Shown here one piece after another: positions 17,813 to 26,324 of a stretch of DNA of 64,000 nucleotides. Origin of the DNA: Methanobacterium sp. (GTDB lineage: Archaea > Methanobacteriota > Methanobacteria > Methanobacteriales > Methanobacteriaceae); the NCBI GenBank assembly GCA_015661405.1, contig JACWMK010000006.1, positions 4,130 to 68,129 of the forward strand, written 5' to 3'. A program made the position numbers and the translations under genes. A model generated the notes under the pieces. That model had not been told where the DNA came from and ran no database searches. It saw nothing but the letters and a program-made list of their open reading frames with translations. Position 1 is the stretch's first letter, and each line of letters starts with the position of its first letter.

Positions 17813-19111
17813 TTAGAATGGTAAAGTAATGAATGTACCTTCTAAAGTGTATGTATTTAGATTCCAGTTGGTTATTGTACCGAAGGTGTTTGCTGTGCTG
17901 ATTGTATCTGCGTAGTACCATTTACCATTCACATATAGTTGAGCCCAGACATGGCCGTACCATCCATCTGAGAAGTCACAGTATCCTTGTTGATATCTAG
18001 CCGGTATTCCGGCTGCTCTAGCCAGTGCAACCACTAAATTGGAATGATCACAGCAATTTCCTGTTCCAGCTGCTAAGGTACCTACTGCACCGTATTTAGT
18101 GTTATAGTAGAAGGAATAAGTTATGTTATTCCGTACCCAGTCAAAAATTGCTACTGCTTTACTGTATGGTGTTGTTAATCCTGCTGTGATTTTGTTTGCT
18201 AGTGCTACTATTGTAGGGTTGTTGGATTGTGCGTTAGTGGTGGGTTGTAAGTATGGTAACAATGCTGCGGCTATGCTTGAGCCGCTGCCTTCTGAGGTTG
18301 CAGTGTTTTTGATGACTTGGGACCATGGTTCTATTGATACATAGTTTGGTAGTCTTTGGTTAATGCCTTCGAAGTTTAATATTTCACTGTAGATATATAC
18401 TTGGTTTTCGAAATTGATTTGTCCAAGTGAACTGTCTACGTAGTTGGGTACTTCTCCTTTTGTTGTTATTGTTGTTTCTATGCTTTTCGCGAGATTTAAA
18501 TACTCTGATTTCAGGATATTTCCAGAATTAAGGATCTCCGTGTGGGTGTCGGTGCTTTGCACTGTTTTAAGGGTCACCGGTTTGTTTAATCCGCTGTTGT
18601 AGTTCAATAAGTCATTAACCAATAATTGTAAAAATTCGGGCATAGTGACTTCAGTGTTAGAGATTGTCACATAGTTAGGTAATCTGCCGTTAGTTATCAC
18701 AAAACTTTGTACACTAGCTGCTGCACTAGTAATTTCTGTATTTGTGAAACTGGTCGAAGTAGCTGTTTTCACTGTGCTTGCACTTGCAGCTGATCCTGCT
18801 GCTTTATTTGTTGAGCTGGAATTTGCTTTAGTGGTTGTTGGTGTTACAGTTTTAGCTTGTGTATTGTTTTCTGTGGTGTTAACTTTATTTGTTGTTTCTG
18901 TTACATTAGTTGTAGGTGTTGAGTTCTGGTCTGTCACTTTAGCTAAATTATTGCTAGTTGTTGTGTTTGTTTGACTAGAAGTTCCATTTGTTATGTTGGT
19001 TGCTGCAAAGGCTGTGCCTGCGCTAAAAGGCAGTGCTATAGCTAATAGCAATAGCACTGTCATAATCGATTTACTCTTAATTATACCGCCTCCATGTCCT
19101 AAATATTTCAA
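17813..19111 (-). CDS. Exported pseudomurein-binding transglutaminase-like protein
   Basis: The 432-residue frame encodes a signal peptide (hydrophobic core about 17-35, AFA cleavage-like end at 34-36), a Thr/Asn/Ser-rich linker (38-130), and three pseudomurein-binding-type segments with G/Q-x-x-PNYV near 142, 219 and 252. A transglutaminase-like core follows, with cysteines 353-354 in GNCCDHS, His387 in GHVWAQ and Asp402 in ADT forming the likely Cys-His-Asp triad. This matches the architecture of pseudomurein endoisopeptidases (peptidase family C71) and related cellular wall proteins. It probably binds and cuts or remodels cross-linked pseudomurein outside the cell. The start is uncertain: TTG 19111 lacks a ribosome-binding site, while GGAGG at 19089-19093 sits in front of ATA 19084 and ATT 19081. 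Confidence 0.85.
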   Translation of the reverse strand: MKYLGHGGGIIKSKSIMTVLLLLAIALPFSAGTAFAATNITNGTSSQTNTTTSNNLAKVTDQNSTPTTNVTETTNKVNTTENNTQAKTVTPTTTKANSSSTNKAAGSAASASTVKTATSTSFTNTEITSAAASVQSFVITNGRLPNYVTISNTEVTMPEFLQLLVNDLLNYNSGLNKPVTLKTVQSTDTHTEILNSGNILKSEYLNLAKSIETTITTKGEVPNYVDSSLGQINFENQVYIYSEILNFEGINQRLPNYVSIEPWSQVIKNTATSEGSGSSIAAALLPYLQPTTNAQSNNPTIVALANKITAGLTTPYSKAVAIFDWVRNNITYSFYYNTKYGAVGTLAAGTGNCCDHSNLVVALARAAGIPARYQQGYCDFSDGWYGHVWAQLYVNGKWYYADTISTANTFGTITNWNLNTYTLEGTFITLPF

Positions 19112-19149
19112 AAAAAGTATTTTTTGAACCTTTCAGGACCTAGCCAACT

Positions 19150-19174
19150 ATCACTTATCGATCACTTATAAAGG
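19150..19174 (-). promoter_or_regulatory. TATA region with ATCACTTAT direct repeat upstream of transglutaminase gene
   Basis: The top strand holds ATCACTTAT at 19150-19158 and again at 19161-19169, eleven bases apart, one helical turn. The second copy overlaps TTTATAAG, a good TATA box for the minus-strand gene at about 40-55 bases from its start. The arrangement suggests an operator overlapping the core promoter. Confidence 0.5.
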
Positions 19175-19182
19175 TTACGGAA

Positions 19183-19225
19183 AAACCTTAAAAAAAAACG
19201 CCCCATAACGCTTTTTTTAAGGTTT
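19183..19225. repeat. 14-bp perfect inverted repeat
   Basis: AAACCTTAAAAAAA at 19183-19196 is the exact reverse complement of TTTTTTTAAGGTTT at 19212-19225, with a 15-base loop that is GC-richer (CGCCCCATAACGC). It sits just upstream of the transglutaminase promoter on the minus strand. It may be a bidirectional terminator-like hairpin or a protein-binding site. Confidence 0.6.
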
Positions 19226-19642
19226 AAACTGCAATTAAAAGTTTTCATGATAAGAGATGATGAATATATTTTATCCGTTCCACCTTTCAGTGATTGAAAC
19301 CATAATTAATCTTATTTATCCAATACCCATCTTGTTTAAGCTTTACAATAATCGAATTTTCTATGGAATTCATCCATTAATTAGTATATACACTTATTCA
19401 TGTCTAATATTTTATTAAACACACTAATTCCTAATAAAAGCTATCTTTTGAAGATTTAAAGATTCATTAAACAGTTTAAAATGTTTAAAAATAAATTTTA
19501 ATAACAGCCTAGTTAAATTTAATCATAAATCTTAATTTAATCATTATTTCAATATTTTAAATATTAAACAAATAATTAACTTATTAATTTTAAACAAATT
19601 CATTAACAACAACATTTAACAAATGATGTATAGGATTATAAA
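19226..19642. other. Gene-free region between divergent genes
   Basis: About 415 AT-rich bases upstream of both the transglutaminase gene and the plus-strand zinc-ribbon gene. One RTGATGA-like box occurs at 19248-19254, but no matching D boxes follow, so a C/D sRNA is not supported. No coding frame is evident. Confidence 0.45.
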
Positions 19643-19981
19643 ATGGTAAAAATGAAATGCGAGAACTGTGGTAGTCATATTAGAAAAGGTGATATCTACT
19701 GCTCCACTTGTGGTATGGAAATATTATCATCAGGATATAAGCCTCTGCAGAAAAAGTATATGAGTGAAGATTATAGTAATGAAGAACACTCGAACGATAG
19801 AAATAACAATTATTACGAGCCTAGTACTGCTAAATATGAAAGTAGGCATAATCTTGATTATAAAGAAACTAAACGTTCAAGTGGATGGCTTCCAATCATT
19901 CTTTTCCTAGTACTTATCCTTATGATAGGATTTGTTATAGGATTAATAATGTTCACAAGTAACATCCAATCCACACCATGA
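19643..19981 (+). CDS. Zinc-ribbon protein with C-terminal membrane anchor
   Basis: The 112-residue product starts with a zinc ribbon (CENC at 5-8 and CSTC at 19-22), has a polar, asparagine- and tyrosine-rich middle, and ends with one membrane helix (LPIILFLVLILMIGFVIGLIMF, split here only by its length, about 83-104). This zinc-ribbon plus anchor design is frequent in methanogens, where the ribbon faces the cytoplasm. No specific function can be assigned. It stands alone. Confidence 0.65.
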   Translation: MVKMKCENCGSHIRKGDIYCSTCGMEILSSGYKPLQKKYMSEDYSNEEHSNDRNNNYYEPSTAKYESRHNLDYKETKRSSGWLPIILFLVLILMIGFVIGLIMFTSNIQSTP

Positions 19982-20171
19982 CTAAAAAAATATATCTAAA
20001 TTGGATGGAATTTCATTAATACGTTATTATTACTACTTTTAAATTAAATTGATTAACTTCTACTCTGGAAAATGTAATTATAAAAAAAAATATTTAATAA
20101 ATATTATATTTAAGAAAATGATTCAAAAAAAATATAATAAATTAATTATAAAAAAATTTAATAATATAATT

Positions 20172-20498
20172 TTATTCAGATTTACTAGTTTTTAAGCGAT
20201 TTAACTCTTCTTCATTATCCTCTAAAAGTTTTTTGAGAATCAATCCTTTAATTTCCAATCCCTCCAAATCAGCAGGATCTATATTAAGTGCTTTATTCAA
20301 ACTCTCCAATGCTTCATAAGGCTTATCAAGCAAAGAAAATGCAGTAGCCATACCTTTCCATGCTAATGCATTTTTAGGATCCAACTTTGCCATGCTCTCG
20401 TAAGCTTCCAAAGCATCCAAATATTTACCATCCTCAAAAAATTTATCAGCAGTCTTTTTCCAATAACTTAAATCTTCCAATTTCTCTTTCTCAGTCAT
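20172..20498 (-). CDS. Short TPR-repeat protein
   Basis: The 108-residue protein contains two tetratricopeptide repeats: ADKFFEDGKYLDALEAYESM then LAWKGMATAFSLLDKPYEA, each followed by the DP helix break, and a third partial helix pair. TPR proteins mediate protein contacts. The ATG at 20498 is chosen because GAGAGGT lies eight bases upstream; the frame can be extended by three codons to a TTG. It ends 70 bases upstream of the alaS start region on the opposite side, reading away from alaS. Confidence 0.72.
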   Translation of the reverse strand: MTEKEKLEDLSYWKKTADKFFEDGKYLDALEAYESMAKLDPKNALAWKGMATAFSLLDKPYEALESLNKALNIDPADLEGLEIKGLILKKLLEDNEEELNRLKTSKSE

Positions 20499-20568
20499 AA
20501 TCAACAACCTCTCATAATAATCAGATTATTTAAAACCGAATTCAATAACTTTAATATAATTTTATCAG

Positions 20569-23274
20569 TTATTTTAAATAAGTTTTTAGTTTATTAACAG
20601 TGAAATCAAGGGCTTCTAACATCTTTTCACTCTTAGGGCCTGCACCTTGAGCAAGCGTTGGTTTACCTCCCCCACCGCCACCCAAAATTTTAGCTGCTTC
20701 TTTTATTATTTCATTAATTTTTATATTATTATTAAGAGCTTTAGTTGATGCTGCTCCAACTATTTTTCCATCACAGTTTCCAATAATCACTAAATCAACT
20801 TTACCAGGGGTTTCAATGAGTTCAGTCGCTATTTTTATAAGTTCTCCCATATCAGCTTCCACTATCTTATTTAAAATCAATAAATCATTAATTTTTTCAG
20901 CTTCATCAACCATACTTGTAATTTTAAGAGACGCAACTTGTCTTTTAAGCTTATTAATTTCATTTTTATAGGATTTCCACTCATTAAAGAATCTATCACA
21001 TGTTTTAGGCAGTTGTTCAACTTCCACTTTAAATATACCTGTACTTTCTTTCAAAATATTATCAGTATTTTGAACAGCTTTAATTGCTGCTTCACCTGCT
21101 GAGAATTCAATTCGTTCTACACCATCTTGGATTCTTTCAGTTTTTATAATCTTAATTAGACCCACATCACCTGTTTTATTACAGTGAGTCCCTGCACATG
21201 CTTGGACATCGGTGCCTTCTATTTCGACGGTTCTTATATTCATCCCGGGTACTATTCCGCCTTGATATAAAATAAATCCATATTTCTTCTCAGCGACTGT
21301 TCGATCCATCCAAAATGTGTTTATTCCAATATTATCCATTACAAGATTATTCGCAAGTCTTTCAATTTCTAAGATTTCCTCTGGTTTTATCCTTTTATAA
21401 TGTGATATATCGATTCTAGATTTTTTAATACCTTTTTGAGCTCCAGCTTGCCAAATATGATCTCCTAATATTTTCCTCGCAGAGGATATGATTAAGTGAG
21501 TTGCGGTATGATTTCTAGTTAAAGCTTTTCTTCGAGTTACATCTATGCAACCTTCTATTATTTGACCCCGGAATGGATGTACTTTTTCTATATCTTCTTC
21601 ATTTACTCTGTGTAATACGGTATCTTCAATTTTTTCAGTATACAGAATATTAATTTTTTCGCCACGAATTTTTAAATATCCTACATCTGATGGCTGACCA
21701 CCACCTTCAGGATAGAAGAGCGTCTGATCTAATATTACATTATTTTCGTAGATTCCAATTACATGTGCTTTAAACTCAGTTTTAACAGGATTTTCATAAA
21801 ATAAAAGATCTGTAGCTGGGAAATCAAGCTTTATTTCTGGTTTCTCTTTTTGAATTTCTTCAGAATGTTCGGCTGCTACTAATGTGTAAAAATTATCAGG
21901 TATTTTAGAATTAAAATTATTTTCCTTTGAGATCTCATTTATTGTTTCTGGTGGAATTCCATGGGAATCATAAAGTTTTATGAGAGTTTCTAGTGGTATT
22001 TCATTTTTTTGGTCTTTTTTAAGATTTTTTATTGTTTTTTGAACTAAGTTTTTACCTTTTGAAATTGTTTTATAATATCTTTTATTTTCTAAATTGATAA
22101 TTGAATTAATATGATGTTGATGATGCTTGATTTCAGGGTATGTTTTCGATAAGAATTCTAATTGTAAACCCATTATATCCGTTAAGGATTCATTTAAATT
22201 AAGGTCTTTAATGAATTTGATCGTTCTTCTCAAGATTAGTCTAGCCAGATATCCATCCTTTATATTAGACGGTATAACTCCATCGGCTAACATGAATGCC
22301 AGACATCTTGTGTGATCTGCAATAATATAAATGGATTCCATTGGTTCTGTGGCTTTTTTAAGTTCATCTACCGATATATTTAACCTTCCAGCTACTTTCA
22401 TACGAAGAATTTTTAGATCAGCAATGTCTTCAATATCCATCATACCAGCTACCCTGGCATTCTCAGCTAATATATGTTCATTAAATTCAACATTTGCTAA
22501 TTCTTTGAGTTCATTAATGACAGGACTGAAAGAAGCATCATATGCGGTGGGTGTTCCCTGAGATATCCAAGCAAATCTTTCTAGGCCGTAACCGGTATCT
22601 ACTATTTTAAGAGGTATCTCCTTTAGTCCATCAGGCGTGGTTCGATATTTAATGAAAACTAATGTAGCTAGTTCCACTCCACGCACGCATATTTCATAAC
22701 AAGGTCCTGCATTTCCACCGCCTTCCCACCATGATTCTATGAAGCTAATTTCTTCAGGGTTTATTCCAACGTAATCTATGAAATCATGACAGTATTTGAT
22801 GGTTTCATCTTCCCAGTATACTGTTTTTTCTTTGGTATTGAATGCGTGATGTCCACCCATAGTGAAGCATGTCATATGTCTACCGGTTCGGCCTACATTA
22901 TCAACATCATTAAGTCTTATGGATGGTTGGGCTACCACTAAGGGGTTAGCTGGAGGTTCCACCATTCCAGAAGTAACCCATGGTTGGAAATTGTAAATAG
23001 ATGCTCCTACTAAGAAGACATCATCTCTCCAGCGTTTAGCTAAGACAGGATATCTTTTAATGGGTGTATGTCCATTTTTTTCAAAGAATTTTGTGAAGGT
23101 GTTTTGTATACTGAAAAGATCATATTTTCTCTTGGTTGCTGGATCGCCGATGAATTCGTATTTATCACAGGGAGCGTCTCCACAGGTTTGTTTATCGCCT
23201 ATAGTCCAAAAATCTTTTCCACATGTTTGGCAGGTTTTTTTACTGTATCCTAATTCTTCAAGCTGGTTTGACAT
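20569..23274 (-). CDS. alaS: Alanyl-tRNA synthetase, archaeal type
   Basis: The 901-residue enzyme charges tRNA-Ala. It begins with the archaeal N-terminal zinc-like motif CxxC...C...C (CQTCGKDF near residue 14), then class II catalytic motifs (GMVEPPANPLVVAQPSIRLNDV split across 100-122, and GLERFAW near 232). The editing domain has HTATH near 590 and CAGTHC near 690, and the C-terminal DHHA1/C-Ala part has GGGGGGKPTLAQGAG near 870. Length is normal. The ATG at 23274 is preferred over upstream methionines because GATGATT lies just before it and because MSNQLEELGY is the family start. Confidence 0.96.
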   Translation of the reverse strand: MSNQLEELGYSKKTCQTCGKDFWTIGDKQTCGDAPCDKYEFIGDPATKRKYDLFSIQNTFTKFFEKNGHTPIKRYPVLAKRWRDDVFLVGASIYNFQPWVTSGMVEPPANPLVVAQPSIRLNDVDNVGRTGRHMTCFTMGGHHAFNTKEKTVYWEDETIKYCHDFIDYVGINPEEISFIESWWEGGGNAGPCYEICVRGVELATLVFIKYRTTPDGLKEIPLKIVDTGYGLERFAWISQGTPTAYDASFSPVINELKELANVEFNEHILAENARVAGMMDIEDIADLKILRMKVAGRLNISVDELKKATEPMESIYIIADHTRCLAFMLADGVIPSNIKDGYLARLILRRTIKFIKDLNLNESLTDIMGLQLEFLSKTYPEIKHHQHHINSIINLENKRYYKTISKGKNLVQKTIKNLKKDQKNEIPLETLIKLYDSHGIPPETINEISKENNFNSKIPDNFYTLVAAEHSEEIQKEKPEIKLDFPATDLLFYENPVKTEFKAHVIGIYENNVILDQTLFYPEGGGQPSDVGYLKIRGEKINILYTEKIEDTVLHRVNEEDIEKVHPFRGQIIEGCIDVTRRKALTRNHTATHLIISSARKILGDHIWQAGAQKGIKKSRIDISHYKRIKPEEILEIERLANNLVMDNIGINTFWMDRTVAEKKYGFILYQGGIVPGMNIRTVEIEGTDVQACAGTHCNKTGDVGLIKIIKTERIQDGVERIEFSAGEAAIKAVQNTDNILKESTGIFKVEVEQLPKTCDRFFNEWKSYKNEINKLKRQVASLKITSMVDEAEKINDLLILNKIVEADMGELIKIATELIETPGKVDLVIIGNCDGKIVGAASTKALNNNIKINEIIKEAAKILGGGGGGKPTLAQGAGPKSEKMLEALDFTVNKLKTYLK

Positions 23275-23588
23275 AATAATCATCAAATAATTTTCTTTGA
23301 ACTTATTTATAGTAATAAAATAGCTATAATTAAGATTCTAATATCCTAGAATTTATTAAATATTATATAATCTCATTATATAAAATTATATAAATTAAAT
23401 ATGAGAAAAATTGTTGATTAAAATTAAAGTATTTCTTAATTTAATTTCCTGAAAAAATAGCAATAAATTAAAAAAAATATTTACAATTATGATAAAATAA
23501 AAAAAAATAGAATTTAATTTTTATAAAAGTATTGTGATTCCCAAAAAAAAATGATAACAAAAAAAAGAAATAGAATTTGAGAAAAAAC
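23275..23588 (-). other. Intergenic region with rpl12 terminator
   Basis: About 310 AT-rich bases between rpl12 and alaS. On the minus strand the rpl12 end is followed by an 8-base and a 9-base T-tract (top-strand A-runs at 23559-23566 and 23543-23551), the usual archaeal intrinsic terminator. The rest probably holds the alaS promoter; no gene is visible. Confidence 0.55.
23543..23566 (-). terminator. T-tract terminator after rpl12
   Basis: On the minus strand T8, then GTTATCA, then T9, beginning 23 bases after the rpl12 stop. Archaeal RNA polymerase terminates at such T-runs without needing a hairpin. Confidence 0.55.
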
Positions 23589-23662
23589 TTATCCGAAGAG
23601 AGCGCCTAAACCGGCTGCGGCTTCTTCTTCTTTTTCTTCTTCAGATTCTTCCTCTTCTTCTT
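23589..23662 (-). repeat. 74-bp perfect direct repeat shared with the end of rpl10 (copy 1)
   Basis: These bases at the 3' end of rpl12 are identical to 24016-24089 at the 3' end of rpl10, including the stop codon and all synonymous positions. They encode the acidic tail EEEESEEEKEEEAAAGLGALFG-type end shared by both stalk proteins. Confidence 0.9.
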
Positions 23663-23903
23663 CCTCTTCTTCTTCAGGTGCAGTTGCTGCTGCAGGTGCA
23701 GTTGCTGCTGCAGGTGCTGCTGCAGTTAAAGCAGTTTTTTCAATTGCTTCGTCAATGTCTACATCTTCCAGAGCTGCAATTAATGCCTTAACCCTAGCAT
23801 CGTTAACTTCTGCTCCTGCTGCTTCCAAAACCTTATTCACGTTTTCTTCGTTAATCTCTTGACCAGTTGTGTGCAATAACATTGCTGTGTATACGTACTC
23901 CAT
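23589..23903 (-). CDS. rpl12: Ribosomal protein L12 (P1 type)
   Basis: The 104-residue acidic stalk protein starts MEYVYTAMLLH, has an alanine-rich hinge and ends with the acidic tail and GLGALFG that recruits translation factors. ATG 23903 is chosen because GAGGTGAT lies four bases upstream; three extra codons are open before it. It is last in rpl1-rpl10-rpl12. The gap to rpl10 (about 110 bases) contains a TATA-like AATTTATAAATT near 23989, so a separate rpl12 promoter is possible. Its last 74 bases are identical to the end of rpl10. Confidence 0.95.
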   Translation of the reverse strand: MEYVYTAMLLHTTGQEINEENVNKVLEAAGAEVNDARVKALIAALEDVDIDEAIEKTALTAAAPAAATAPAAATAPEEEEEEEEEESEEEKEEEAAAGLGALFG

Positions 23904-24015
23904 TATAATCACCTCAAATTTCTCTTAATACTAATTTAATCTATATTTACTTAATTTAAAATACTGGAATTCTCTTTTTAATGTTTAATTTATAAATTGG
24001 ATTCTTTATAAAATG

Positions 24016-24089
24016 TTATCCGAAGAGAGCGCCTAAACCGGCTGCGGCTTCTTCTTCTTTTTCTTCTTCAGATTCTTCCTCTTCTTCTT
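24016..24089 (-). repeat. 74-bp perfect direct repeat shared with the end of rpl12 (copy 2)
   Basis: Second copy of the repeat, forming the 3' end of rpl10. The first mismatch occurs at base 75, and similarity drops beyond it. Confidence 0.9.
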
Positions 24090-25035
24090 TCTCTTCATCC
24101 TCAGGTTTTTCTTCTACATGGGTTTCAGTTTGAACCGGGCGTGAACTGAGTTTTTGGCGAAGTTCATCATCTAAAGCATCATCATTATGTAACGCAATTT
24201 CCGCAGCCAACGCTAACATTTGGGAATAGGCCATAGATAACAAAATATCTCGTGTTTTATCTGTTAATATTTCTGCATTAATAGCTAAATTCAGTGATTT
24301 AATAGTAGCATTCTGCAGTAATATAGGCAGTGATACTTTATTAAATATCATAGCATTAACCGATAAATTCAGGGCCTGAGTGAAAGCTTTTTGAACGTCT
24401 GATAAGGTATTCTCAGGATCAATTGTTAAAAGATCAGATGTATAAATAGTTTGATCTTCATAAGCAGCCTTGAGATCTATTCCTACTTCCATAGGATAAA
24501 TTTCAAGACGAGTTAATATGCTAGCTATGCTTTTGGAGATTTCCTCTCCAGCGGTAACTACGATTTTATCTTTGTTTATAACTATTTTTCCTTTATCAAT
24601 CTTAGCTTGGATACCAATCTTTTGAAGTTCTCCCAGCATAGGGCCAGGTTTAAAAGCAGTATCACCTTTAGGAACCACTATATCCAAAGCAGCTATATTC
24701 CCAGCTTTAGCAGGAGCTTCTGTTTTACTTTCTTCTAAGATTTTGAATAGTTTAAATGGATTCATATCCGTAAAGATTAAAGCAGGTTGTCCTTCCATAT
24801 GCTCTTCTAAAGATTCTATATTCAATTTCGATTTTTTAGAATCATTCAAAGCAAGGCTCATTAAAGTTTTCCTGGACATTTTAACCGTTGCACTATCCTT
24901 TAAGGTCCTACGCATTTTCTGAAGTTGTGGAGCAGGAATATCTGCCAAGTTAGCTATACCCACTACATTATGATTTTCGATTAAACCTTTGAGATCTTTA
25001 ACTTCATCTTTTTTCCAATTAGCAACGTGAGCCAT
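24016..25035 (-). CDS. rpl10: Ribosomal protein L10 (P0 type)
   Basis: The 339-residue acidic stalk base protein starts MAHVANWKKDEV and contains the rRNA-binding N-terminal domain (about 1-105), the archaeal insertion domain with KGNIAALDIVVPKGDT near 118, helices that bind L12 dimers (about 230-300), and the acidic tail ending GLGALFG. Length is typical of archaeal P0. Its ATG follows the rpl1 stop by one base, and the ribosome-binding site lies inside the end of rpl1, so translation is coupled. Confidence 0.96.
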   Translation of the reverse strand: MAHVANWKKDEVKDLKGLIENHNVVGIANLADIPAPQLQKMRRTLKDSATVKMSRKTLMSLALNDSKKSKLNIESLEEHMEGQPALIFTDMNPFKLFKILEESKTEAPAKAGNIAALDIVVPKGDTAFKPGPMLGELQKIGIQAKIDKGKIVINKDKIVVTAGEEISKSIASILTRLEIYPMEVGIDLKAAYEDQTIYTSDLLTIDPENTLSDVQKAFTQALNLSVNAMIFNKVSLPILLQNATIKSLNLAINAEILTDKTRDILLSMAYSQMLALAAEIALHNDDALDDELRQKLSSRPVQTETHVEEKPEDEEKEEEEESEEEKEEEAAAGLGALFG

Positions 25036-25036
25036 T

Positions 25037-25675
25037 TTAAACCACCCTCACTACTGGACCCATGCTAGTTTTAACATACATGGATTTAATCTGATTTCTA
25101 CCTTTCTCCAGATTCCTATCCAGTATTCCCAGCACGGCTTCGATATTCTCAGCAATCATCTCATCATCCATTTCATGTGATCCTACCATAGCTTGGATAA
25201 CTGGTTGATCTTTAATCCTTATTTTAACAGTACTTTTCAGTCTTTCTAATATAGGATCTGGTTTTGCATTAGCTGGAACAGGCTTAGGCATTTTTTTCCT
25301 AGGTCCTAGCACTGGTCCAAGGAATCTACCTACTAAGGGCATTAAATCTGCTTGTGCAACAAAAAAATTGTATTGATTAGCAATTTTCTTGGCATCTTTC
25401 CTGTTTTTACCCATTTCTTCTAGTTCAGATTTGGTGATTACCAAATCTGCACCGGCATTCTTGGCTTGAACTGCCAGTTCCCCATCTGCTATAAAGGCGA
25501 TTTTAACTTCTTTTCCTCGTCCTTTAGGAAGAAAAACTTCTTCATCTATACGATTTTCTGGCTTTTTAACGTCTAAATCCTTGATGTTAATTACTACATC
25601 AACGGATTGTGTGAAGTTTCTCGGCTTTGATTCATCTTTAGCCTTCTTCACTGCTTCCAATATCTCTTGTTTCAT
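25037..25675 (-). CDS. rpl1: Ribosomal protein L1
   Basis: The 212-residue protein is a full-length uL1, starting MKQEILEAVKKAKD and containing the signature LVGRFLGPVLGPRKKMPKP near residue 112-130 and IKDQPVIQAMVGS near 153. L1 binds 23S rRNA at the stalk near the E site and in several archaea represses its own operon. A GGAGG lies seven bases before the ATG, directly after a hairpin described separately. It heads the rpl1-rpl10-rpl12 operon. Confidence 0.96.
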   Translation of the reverse strand: MKQEILEAVKKAKDESKPRNFTQSVDVVINIKDLDVKKPENRIDEEVFLPKGRGKEVKIAFIADGELAVQAKNAGADLVITKSELEEMGKNRKDAKKIANQYNFFVAQADLMPLVGRFLGPVLGPRKKMPKPVPANAKPDPILERLKSTVKIRIKDQPVIQAMVGSHEMDDEMIAENIEAVLGILDRNLEKGRNQIKSMYVKTSMGPVVRVV

Positions 25676-25686
25676 TTAATTCCTCC

Positions 25687-25715
25687 ATGAACTTTAAAAC
25701 TAATGAAAAGTTCAC
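25687..25715 (-). promoter_or_regulatory. Leader hairpin next to rpl1 ribosome-binding site, candidate L1 operator
   Basis: In the mRNA, GUGAACUUU pairs with AAAGUUCAU in nine continuous pairs (one G-U), closing an 11-base loop, and the 3' arm runs directly into GGAGG of rpl1. In Methanothermobacter and other archaea L1 is known to bind its own mRNA leader; the place and shape fit, but the binding is inferred. Confidence 0.45.
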
Positions 25716-25776
25716 TATGACGTTGGTTTTTTCTGTTTCTTACCATTGATTTCATTTAAATATTAATTCATATATG

Positions 25777-25788
25777 TTATAAATAAAG
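25777..25788 (-). promoter_or_regulatory. TATA box for the rpl1-rpl10-rpl12 operon
   Basis: The minus strand reads CTTTATTTATAA here, about 100 bases before rpl1. Transcription would begin near 25755, giving a leader of roughly 80 bases that includes the hairpin. Confidence 0.5.
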
Positions 25789-25841
25789 ATTATCTGTTAT
25801 AATAAGTTTTATTAATTAATATTTATCAAGATTTAAAATCT

Positions 25842-26324
25842 TTATTGAACTAGTTTATCATCATACATGCCTTGATCTATATCTCGCTGCACTTCTCTTG
25901 GGTCTTTTCCTTCAACAGTTATTCCCATACTTACACAGGTCCCTATAACTTCTTTAGCAGCATTCTTGTAGTCGTTTGAAAGTAGAGCATCAAATTTCAT
26001 CTTAGCAATTTTCAGTGCTTGCTCAACATTTAAATCAGCCACCTTATCCTGTCCAGGATCTTGAGATCCTTTCTCGATTTTAAGTTCATCCATAATCAAA
26101 GCGGTAGTGGGTGGTGTACCTACTTTTATTTCAAACTCTTTAGTACCTATATCCACTATAATTTTAACTGGAACTTTCATTCCATCAAAATCAGCGGTTT
26201 TTTGATTTATCTGCTCCACTACTTGCATCATGTTAATACCCAGCGGACCGATAGCAGGACCTAATGGTGGTCCGGGGGTGGCTTTACCGCCGTCTATAAG
26301 AATTTCAACTGTTTCTGTTGCCAT
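25842..26324 (-). CDS. rpl11: Ribosomal protein L11
   Basis: The 160-residue protein starts MATETVEILIDGGKATPGPPLGPAIGP (broken here only for length) with the proline/glycine-rich uL11 signature in the first 30 residues, and has GTPPTTALI near 73 and the C-terminal rRNA-binding domain ending ADLNVEQALKIAK and GTCVSMGITVEGKDP. It forms the base of the GTPase centre with L10/L12. The start abuts the spt5 stop (TAA then ATG), with GGAGG inside spt5, so spt5 and rpl11 are coupled. Confidence 0.96.
   Translation of the reverse strand: MATETVEILIDGGKATPGPPLGPAIGPLGINMMQVVEQINQKTADFDGMKVPVKIIVDIGTKEFEIKVGTPPTTALIMDELKIEKGSQDPGQDKVADLNVEQALKIAKMKFDALLSNDYKNAAKEVIGTCVSMGITVEGKDPREVQRDIDQGMYDDKLVQ

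Noticed and set aside
19248..19310. RTGATGA box near 19248 as the start of a C/D sRNA
   Set aside because: No CTGA box follows within guide distance on either strand, and no second C-like box.
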